Assembly: GCA_039182965.1 (NCBI GenBank)
Contig: JBCDBW010000089.1
Span: forward strand, 1 to 18,913
Source: JBCDBW01 sp039182965
GTDB taxonomy: Bacteria; Verrucomicrobiota; Verrucomicrobiia; Verrucomicrobiales; DEV007
DNA length: 18,913 nucleotides
Reading direction: 5' to 3'
Within the stretch, counting starts at the first letter, position 1, and each line of letters begins with the position of its first letter. Shown in pieces: positions 13,575-18,913 of this stretch. The notes beneath the pieces are model-generated. The model was not told where the DNA came from and searched no databases. It saw only the letters and a program-made list of their open reading frames with translations. The translations under genes were made by a program, and so were the position numbers.

Positions 13575-14762
13575 TCAGGAACTGGAGACGGCGGTGACGG
13601 CTTTTTGAGCGGCGTCGGAGAGATCGGTCGCAGTGATGAGGTTGATGCCGGAATCCTCCAAGAGTTTGCGGCCTTGGTCGACGTTGGTGCCTTCGAGGCG
13701 GACGACAAGGGGGAGGTGGAGTTTGATTGATTGGGCGGCGTTAATGATGCCTTGGGCGATGACGTCGCACTTCATGATCCCGCCAAAGATATTGACGAGG
13801 ATGGCTTTGACGTTTTTGTCGCTGAGGAGGAGGCGGAAGGCGTTGGTGACTTGTTCTTCGGTGGCGCCTCCTCCGACGTCGAGGAAATTGGCTGGTTCTC
13901 CGCCGTAGTGTTTGATGATGTCCATCGTGGACATGGCGAGGCCGGCGCCGTTTACCATGCAAGCGATATCGCCATCGAGGCCGATGTAGTTGAGGTCGTG
14001 CTTGGAGGCTTCGACTTCGCGTGGGTCCTCTTCGGCGGTGTCGCGCAGTTCGGCGATGTTGGGATGACGGTAGAGGGCGTTGCTGTCGAAATTGAATTTC
14101 GCGTCGAGGGCGAGGATGGATTGGTCTTTCGTGATCACGAGAGGGTTGATTTCGACGAGGGAGCAATCGGATTCGACGAAGAGGCGGTGGAGAGCGTGGA
14201 GCAGGCGGCCGAAATCGCGCATTTGTTCGGGTTTGAAGCCGAGGAGTTTCGAGAGCTTACGAGTCTGGAAAGGTTGGAAACCGAGGGCGGGGTGGATGAG
14301 TTCACGGATGATTTTGTCCGGGGTTTCGGCAGCGACCTTTTCGATATCCATTCCCCCTTCTGTGGAGGCAACGATCACCGGGCATTCGTTTTCGCGATCC
14401 ATTAGAACGGCGAGGTAGAGTTCGTTCTCGATCTCGACGGACTCGGCGACCATGACTTTGGAGACGAGTTTGCCTTCCGGGCCCGTTTGGTGGGTTACGA
14501 GCGTCTGGCCGAGCATTTTTGCGGCGAATTCGAAGGCATCGGCGGGAGAATTGGCTAGGTGGACGCCGCCTTGAAAACCGTTGGTGAATGTGCCTTTGCC
14601 GCGGCCGCCAGCGTGGATTTGGGCTTTTGCGACGACTTGGCCGGGCCCTAGCTCAGAGGCGGCTTTTTCGGCCTCTTCGGGTGAGTGAGCGACGGTGCCT
14701 TTTGGGGTGGGGACACCGAAAGAGTCGAAGAGCGTTTTGGCCTGGTATTCGTGGATATTCAT
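13575..14762 (-). CDS. sucC: Succinyl-CoA ligase (ADP/GDP-forming) beta subunit
   Basis: SucC carries the ATP-grasp domain and the succinate site of succinyl-CoA synthetase and pairs with SucD. The 395-residue protein has the standard start MNIHEYQAK, the glycine-rich AGGRGKG (51-57), VEINPL with N206 and the Mg-binding region ending at D220, VNGAGLAM (270-277) and the C-terminal DVGGGA and VNIFGGI (295-300, 323-329). No key residue appears changed. The coding-strand sequence before the ATG at 14762 is pyrimidine-rich, with no Shine-Dalgarno. sucC, sucD and gltA lie in a row on the minus strand, a compact TCA-cycle cluster. The RluA-type gene lies 104 bp upstream on the same strand. Confidence 0.97.
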   Translation of the reverse strand: MNIHEYQAKTLFDSFGVPTPKGTVAHSPEEAEKAASELGPGQVVAKAQIHAGGRGKGTFTNGFQGGVHLANSPADAFEFAAKMLGQTLVTHQTGPEGKLVSKVMVAESVEIENELYLAVLMDRENECPVIVASTEGGMDIEKVAAETPDKIIRELIHPALGFQPFQTRKLSKLLGFKPEQMRDFGRLLHALHRLFVESDCSLVEINPLVITKDQSILALDAKFNFDSNALYRHPNIAELRDTAEEDPREVEASKHDLNYIGLDGDIACMVNGAGLAMSTMDIIKHYGGEPANFLDVGGGATEEQVTNAFRLLLSDKNVKAILVNIFGGIMKCDVIAQGIINAAQSIKLHLPLVVRLEGTNVDQGRKLLEDSGINLITATDLSDAAQKAVTAVSSS

Positions 14763-14866
14763 AGGGCGGGCATTGGCAGCGGCTAGGGAATCGCGGACAA
14801 AGTAGGGAGAGCGATCGGATGCGTCAAGGAGAAGGGGAGAGAGGGGCGGGAATGGAGTGAATCGGT

Positions 14867-15697
14867 TCAGGAGGCGGAGGTTTCGTTGGGGAGGAAACGG
14901 GAGAGGTCGCGTGGGAGCGGGGCAGACCAGTCTTCTGATGGCAATGAATCGGAGGCATTGATTTTGAGTCGTGAGGAATGGAGGGCGTGGTGTGGGAGGA
15001 GGAGCTTCTTTTCGAGGGCGTCGGTCCAGCCGGATTCAATAAATTCGAGGTAAGCGGATCCGTCGTGTCCGTATATTTTATCGCCGACGATGGGGAGACC
15101 GGCTTGGGCGAGGTGGACGCGAATTTGGTGCATTCGTCCGGTTTGGGGGATCGCTTGGATGAGGGAAAAGGGTGACGTTTTGGATGAGGAAGGGGTGGAT
15201 TTGAGAAAGCGCGAGAGGACATGGAAGCTGGTCTGAGCGGGTTGTCCATCGGGGTGGGTGATTTGTTTGACCCAAATGGGAGAGGGGTTGACTTCTCCCT
15301 TACGGCGGATGGGTAGATTGATGTCAAAGGCGTCGCGAATTGGGTGACCATGGACAATGGCGAGGTATTCCTTGTGAATTTCGCGGGCTTGCATGGCGAG
15401 AGAGTATCGGCGTGCGGCGGTGGGGTTCTTGGCGATGAGGACGAGACCGCTCGTTTCGCGGTCGAGGCGGTTAATGATGGAGAGTGACGAGTTTGAAGCT
15501 GCGAGGTCGTAGGCGAGCAGTTGCTGCAGGCCATCGAGAAGGGTGGGAGGGTTATTTGGTTTGCTGGGATGGACGAGAAGGTGGGCGGGTTTGTGAACGA
15601 CGATGTAGTCAGCAGATTCATCGATGACGGTGAAGTTAGGGTCGTGGAGGGATTGATTGATCTGTGAGTTAAACCATGAATGCCCATGAATGGACAC
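14867..15697 (-). CDS. RluA-family RNA pseudouridine synthase
   Basis: The 276-residue enzyme isomerises uridine to pseudouridine in rRNA or tRNA. The catalytic motif NRLDRETSG (76-84, Asp D79) has Asn where most RluA/RluC/RluD proteins have His before RLD. Downstream, GRMHQIRVHLAQAGLPIVGDKIYG (187-210) is the family's second signature and is complete. No S4 RNA-binding domain precedes the catalytic domain, so it resembles RluA-type rather than RluC/RluD proteins; the modified site cannot be told from sequence. The start is GTG at 15697: an in-frame stop lies two codons upstream and no ATG, GTG or TTG occurs over the next 20 or so codons. That GTG sits in a 10-bp direct repeat and has no ribosome-binding site. 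The first 8 residues are thus repeat-derived. Confidence 0.9.
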   Translation of the reverse strand: MSIHGHSWFNSQINQSLHDPNFTVIDESADYIVVHKPAHLLVHPSKPNNPPTLLDGLQQLLAYDLAASNSSLSIINRLDRETSGLVLIAKNPTAARRYSLAMQAREIHKEYLAIVHGHPIRDAFDINLPIRRKGEVNPSPIWVKQITHPDGQPAQTSFHVLSRFLKSTPSSSKTSPFSLIQAIPQTGRMHQIRVHLAQAGLPIVGDKIYGHDGSAYLEFIESGWTDALEKKLLLPHHALHSSRLKINASDSLPSEDWSAPLPRDLSRFLPNETSAS

Positions 15698-15702
15698 GAA
15701 TT
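15673..15702. repeat. Three 10-bp direct repeats at the RluA-family gene start
   Basis: Three consecutive decamers, ACCATGAATG, CCCATGAATG and GACACGAATT, share the core AYGAAT at a 10-bp period. They overlap the first codons of the minus-strand pseudouridine synthase gene. From memory, similar 'catgaat...acacgaat' strings recur between genes in several PVC genomes; this was not checked. Confidence 0.55.
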
Positions 15703-15824
15703 AATCAGTTGGCAACGCCATGATTTGCGAGGCATGCGGCGGAAACGGGCCGAGCGATTTTGCACGAAGTGGGTGGACTCGGCGGGCCTTGAGTGCGTAA
15801 TGAAGGGGCGTGAATGCGGGTGTG

Positions 15825-16523
15825 ATGATCGATCTGAAGGACGTGAGCCGGGATTATGGAGGGGATGAGCGAGTGGTGCATGCGGTGAGTGGGGTGAGTT
15901 TGAGTGTGGCGGAGGGTGAGTTTTTAGCGATCACGGGTCCCAGTGGCTGTGGAAAGAGCACGTTGTTGCATTTATTGGGTAGTTTGGATACGCCGACGGA
16001 CGGAGAGATTTGGGTCGATGGGGCGGCGGTGCACGAGATGGATGAGCGGGCTCGGACGAGGTATCGGCGCGATGTGGTGGGAATGGTTTTCCAGTTTTTT
16101 CATTTGATGCCGACCATGACGGTGGCGGAGAATATCGCCTTACCGTTGCTATTGCGAGGGGATGGGCGTGACGGGGCGATGGCGAGGGCTTTGGAATTGG
16201 CCGACATGGTGGGGGCGGGCGAGAGAGTGGGGCATTTCATGCATGAACTGAGTGGGGGGGAAATGCAGCGGGTGGCAGTGGCCCGGGCGTTGGCTCATGA
16301 ACCGAAGGTTTTGTTGGCGGATGAACCGACGGGCAACTTGGATTCGGTGAATGCGGAGCGGGTGTTAGGAGTCTTTCGGGAGATACATGAGCGTCGGTTG
16401 GCGACCCTGGTTGTTGTGACGCACAGTGATGTAGTGGCCGAGGCGGCGTCGATGCGTGTGGGGATGCGCGATGGGACGATCGAGGCGCTCGTGGGCAAGC
16501 GTGGGGAAGCAGGGAGCGATTGA
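15825..16523 (+). CDS. ABC transporter ATP-binding protein, LolD/MacB class
   Basis: The 232-residue ATPase has all the expected motifs: Walker A GPSGCGKST (38-46), Q-loop Q90 in GMVFQFFHLMP, signature LSGGEMQR (142-149), Walker B VLLADEPTGNLD (162-173) and the switch His H200. The stretch after the Q-loop, MPTMTVAENIALPLLL, is characteristic of the LolD/MacB/YbbA branch, whose members power lipoprotein release to the outer membrane or substrate expulsion without transporting through the membrane themselves. No permease (LolC/E or FtsX-like) is encoded beside it, so its partner must lie elsewhere. The position just before lpxC-fabZ and lpxA suits an envelope role but does not prove LolD. I chose the ATG at 15825, which gives the typical start MIDLKDVSRDYGG; GTG codons at 15810 and 15822 are alternatives. 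Confidence 0.88.
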   Translation: MIDLKDVSRDYGGDERVVHAVSGVSLSVAEGEFLAITGPSGCGKSTLLHLLGSLDTPTDGEIWVDGAAVHEMDERARTRYRRDVVGMVFQFFHLMPTMTVAENIALPLLLRGDGRDGAMARALELADMVGAGERVGHFMHELSGGEMQRVAVARALAHEPKVLLADEPTGNLDSVNAERVLGVFREIHERRLATLVVVTHSDVVAEAASMRVGMRDGTIEALVGKRGEAGSD

Positions 16524-16620
16524 GGATCAGGGTATTCCGTCTGCGAGGGTTCGCTTCCAAGTACCGGCTCATTTTGTTGGACTAATCGGGGTTTGGGGTT
16601 AAGAGAGTAGGCTCCATATC

Positions 16621-17952
16621 ATGAGCGGGAGCATTGAAAAGCAGACGACCTTGGCGAAAGCGGCGAGCATTGCGGGGACGTCCTTGCATACGGGGGAGAA
16701 GGTGACTTTGACCTTGAAGCCGGCGGCTGCGAATCATGGTTTGAAGTTTCGGCGGGTTGATTTGGATGATCAGCCGTTTATTTCGGCGGACGTGTCGAAG
16801 GTTGAGCGGGTTGAGCGGGCGACCACCTTAGCGGATGGGAGTGTCAAGGTTCACACGGTTGAGCATGTGATTTCGGCGTTGACGGGAATGGGCGTGGACA
16901 ACGCGATCATCGAGATGGATGCGAACGAGCCGCCGATTGGGGACGGGAGTGCGCTTCCTTATGTGGAGTGCATTAAGAAGGCGGGAATAGAGGCATTGGA
17001 GGAGTTGCGCGGGGTTTACGAGCTTCGGGAACCGATGCATTTGGAGAATGGAAATGGATCGATTGTAACGATCGTCCCTTACAAAGGTTTTAAGGTGTCC
17101 TGCACGCAAGTGGGGCCGGATGGGCGGATGACGCAATATTACAGCACGGACGTCACGCCTGAGATTTACGAGAAGGAGATTGCTCCCGCTCGGACTTTTG
17201 TTTTTTACGAGGATGTTGAGCCCCTATTGGAGAAGGGGTTGATAAAGGGGGGCAGTTTGGAGAATGCGGTGGTGATTCGGGACGAGGCTGTGATGAGCAA
17301 AGAGCCGCTTCGATTTCCGGAAGAATTCGCGCGGCACAAGATTTTGGACATTGTCGGCGACTTGATGTTGTCGGGTAAGCGCATTATGGGACATGTGATC
17401 GCGGTGAAACCGGGGCACGGCCCGAACACCGAGATGGCTCGATTGTTACAAAAGAATTATAGCCAGATGATGGCCATGGTTCCGCCGCCGGTGAAGATTC
17501 CGACGGGTAAAGGTGTGCTGGATGTGAATGAAGTGCAGAAGATTTTGCCGCATCGTTATCCATTTTTGATGGTGGACCGGATTGTTGATTTCGAGGGCGA
17601 GAACAAGTGTACAGGGGTAAAGCAGGTGACGATCAACGAGCCTTACTTTCAGGGGCATTTCCCGGGGCATCCGATCATGCCGGGAGTGCTTCAGGTGGAG
17701 GCGATGGCGCAGATTGCAAGCATCATCATTTTGCGGCGTGAAGAGCATCAAGGGAAGCTGGGGTATTTTGTGAGTGCGGATAATGTGAAATTTCGCAAGC
17801 CTGTGTTTCCTGGCGACACGTTGTTTATTGAGGCGGAGATGGTGAAGACGAGGGGGAACATTGGGTTTGCGGAGTGTCGATGCATTGTGAATGAGGAGAC
17901 GGTTTCGGAGGCCTCGTGTAAGTTTGTGTTGTTGCCGCGGGATGCGGGTTAG
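16621..17952 (+). CDS. lpxC: Bifunctional UDP-3-O-acyl-GlcNAc deacetylase / 3-hydroxyacyl-ACP dehydratase (LpxC-FabZ fusion)
   Basis: The 443-residue protein joins two enzymes. Residues 1 to about 290 are LpxC, the zinc deacetylase for the committed step of lipid A synthesis: zinc ligands H82 (VEH), H239 and D243 (RHKILDIVGDL), catalytic E81, and general acid H266 in GHVIAVKPGHGPN. Residues about 298-443 are FabZ, which dehydrates 3-hydroxyacyl-ACP in fatty acid elongation: LPHRYPFLMVDRI (309-321), catalytic H346 in GHFPGHPIMPG and E360 in VEAMAQ. Both active sites look complete. The linker is short (about 287-297). Such fusions are known in Bacteroidota and PVC bacteria. They may balance use of the shared 3-hydroxyacyl-ACP pool between lipid A and phospholipid. 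lpxA follows after 24 bp. A weak promoter-like pair (TTGGAC at 16577, TAAGAG at 16600) lies upstream. No strong ribosome-binding site is visible. Confidence 0.96.
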   Translation: MSGSIEKQTTLAKAASIAGTSLHTGEKVTLTLKPAAANHGLKFRRVDLDDQPFISADVSKVERVERATTLADGSVKVHTVEHVISALTGMGVDNAIIEMDANEPPIGDGSALPYVECIKKAGIEALEELRGVYELREPMHLENGNGSIVTIVPYKGFKVSCTQVGPDGRMTQYYSTDVTPEIYEKEIAPARTFVFYEDVEPLLEKGLIKGGSLENAVVIRDEAVMSKEPLRFPEEFARHKILDIVGDLMLSGKRIMGHVIAVKPGHGPNTEMARLLQKNYSQMMAMVPPPVKIPTGKGVLDVNEVQKILPHRYPFLMVDRIVDFEGENKCTGVKQVTINEPYFQGHFPGHPIMPGVLQVEAMAQIASIIILRREEHQGKLGYFVSADNVKFRKPVFPGDTLFIEAEMVKTRGNIGFAECRCIVNEETVSEASCKFVLLPRDAG

Positions 17953-17976
17953 GGAGATTGTGGGAGCTACAGTGGG

Positions 17977-18753
17977 ATGAGCGAGACGAAGATACATCCA
18001 ACGGCGGTGGTGGATTCGTCTGCGGAGCTTGGGGAGGGGGTTGAGATCGGGCCTTACTGCGTGGTTCAAGCGGGGGTGAAGATGGGTGATGGTTGTTGGT
18101 TGCAGAATCATGTGACGATCGCCGGCCCTTCGAAAATTGGGCGTTGGAACAAGTTTTTTGCCTACGGGTCGATAGGGCAGCAGACGCAGGATTTGAAGTA
18201 TGGCGGAGAGCCGACGTATCTGGAAGTGGGTGACGGAAACGTGTTTCGCGAGTTTGTGACGGTTAATCGGGGTACGGGGGCGGACACCAAGACGGTGATT
18301 GGGAATGGGGGTAATTTTTTGGCATATAGCCATGTGGCGCATGACTGTGTCGTGGGAGACCGAGTGATTTTATCCAACAACGGGACGCTGGCGGGGCATG
18401 TGGTTTTGGAAGAGGGAGCGATTCTTGGCGGATTGACGGCGATTCACCAATTTTGTCGGATGGGGAAGATGGCGATTACGGGTGGTTGTTCGAAGATCGT
18501 GCAGGATATTCCGCCCTTTATGATTGCGGACGGCAATCCTGCTGAGGTGCGAGGTGTTAATACGGTGGGCTTGCAGCGAGCCGGGGCACCGGAGAGTGTC
18601 GCGCGCCAGCTGAAGGAGGCGTTCAAGATTGTTTATCGCCGCAACTTGAATGTAGCCCAGGCAGTTGATGCTTTAAAGGCGATGGATGGTAGCGAGGAAC
18701 TAGCGCACTTGATTCGGTTCATTGAAGGGAGCGAGCGTGGTATTATTCGGTAG
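17977..18753 (+). CDS. lpxA: UDP-N-acetylglucosamine acyltransferase
   Basis: LpxA moves a 3-hydroxyacyl chain from ACP to UDP-GlcNAc, the first step of lipid A synthesis. The 258-residue length is normal. The left-handed beta-helix hexapeptide repeats run from about 7 to 190, followed by the C-terminal helical domain. Catalytic H122 lies in SHVAHDC (118-124), matching E. coli H125. H141 and HQFC (157-160) match E. coli H144 and H160. The chain-length ruler position (E. coli G173) is G170 in ITGGCS, and Gly there allows long acyl chains such as C14; this is inferred by alignment in my head. A GGGAG lies about 9 bases before the ATG. It is transcribed with lpxC-fabZ. Confidence 0.97.
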   Translation: MSETKIHPTAVVDSSAELGEGVEIGPYCVVQAGVKMGDGCWLQNHVTIAGPSKIGRWNKFFAYGSIGQQTQDLKYGGEPTYLEVGDGNVFREFVTVNRGTGADTKTVIGNGGNFLAYSHVAHDCVVGDRVILSNNGTLAGHVVLEEGAILGGLTAIHQFCRMGKMAITGGCSKIVQDIPPFMIADGNPAEVRGVNTVGLQRAGAPESVARQLKEAFKIVYRRNLNVAQAVDALKAMDGSEELAHLIRFIEGSERGIIR

Positions 18754-18806
18754 GCTAAGGCGTCGATCTGCGGAGCGATATGGACGAGGGTGGGGTGACG
18801 TGATCG

Positions 18807-18873
18807 AAGCGCGAGCGCTTACGAAGGCGAGAACGCCAATACTTTCTCTTGTAGTGGCGCTTGCGACGCCACT
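18807..18873. repeat. Cluster of three inverted repeats after lpxA
   Basis: Three perfect stems follow each other: AAGCGC/GCGCTT (18807-18820, loop GA), GGCG/CGCC (18826-18837, loop AGAA) and AGTGGCG/CGCCACT (18853-18873, loop CTTGCGA). None has a T-run after it, so a standard intrinsic terminator is not evident, though any could end or stabilise the lpxA transcript. On the minus strand a short open frame entering from the right edge stops with TAA at 18875-18873, overlapping the third stem. It could be the end of a convergent gene, but only 12 codons are visible. Confidence 0.5.
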
Positions 18874-18913
18874 TATTCGATCGGCAGCGCCTGTTCGATT
18901 CGCTCCATTAGCC

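Noticed and set aside
18891..18913. tRNA T-loop-like string GTTCGATTC
   Set aside because: The flanking bases do not pair as a 5-bp T-stem, and no acceptor or anticodon arm fits around it.

Overview
The window is a chromosomal segment of a Gram-negative, lipid A-making bacterium, most likely from the PVC group and probably Verrucomicrobiota. The evidence is a fused LpxC-FabZ protein followed by LpxA, a PEP-CTERM protein ending in four arginines, a long LeuA, and palindromic intergenic repeats of the kind that produce spurious 'HGQDAR' translations in such genomes. This placement is an inference; no rRNA or other marker gene is present. The content is mostly housekeeping. No phage, transposase, CRISPR array, tRNA or rRNA was seen.

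Layout. 1-227 is a repeat-rich spacer. 228-5046 is a minus-strand run, in transcription order leuA, a membrane class III nucleotidyl cyclase with an altered active site, a PEP-CTERM protein and an M50-type membrane metalloprotease. After a 477-bp spacer, 5524-6045 (+) encodes a small single-HKD phospholipase D-like protein. After a 595-bp spacer with a second copy of the palindromic repeat come plus-strand genes: yicC, gmk, coaC and coaB (separate genes rather than a fused coaBC), then suhB-ispF. A strong bidirectional terminator at 11224-11253 separates ispF from the convergent minus-strand TCA-cycle cluster (sucC, sucD, gltA in transcription order). Upstream of sucC on the same strand is an RluA-type pseudouridine synthase. 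From 15825 the plus strand carries an ABC ATPase of the LolD/MacB class, lpxC-fabZ and lpxA. The last 160 bases contain a cluster of small inverted repeats.

How the genes fit together. lpxA, lpxC-fabZ and perhaps the ABC ATPase serve outer-membrane biogenesis. FabZ supplies acyl-ACP from the same 3-hydroxyacyl-ACP pool that LpxA draws on. coaC/coaB make 4'-phosphopantetheine for CoA, which gltA and sucCD use; leuA also uses acetyl-CoA. ispF serves the non-mevalonate isoprenoid route.

Two global properties stand out. First, the plus strand is G-rich and the minus strand C-rich whichever strand is coding. Plus-strand genes favour codons such as GTG, TTG and GGG, minus-strand genes GTC, CTC and ATC, and purine-rich ribosome-binding sites are rare before minus-strand genes. 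Second, three spacers (1-105, 7534-7568, 13374-13408) carry degenerate tandem repeats of exactly 7 bp, each near a hairpin. I found no convincing new multi-gene system. The most unusual items are the heptad/hairpin spacers, the altered cyclase active site, the probably leaderless protease gene, and a pseudouridine synthase gene whose only usable start codon lies in a short direct repeat.
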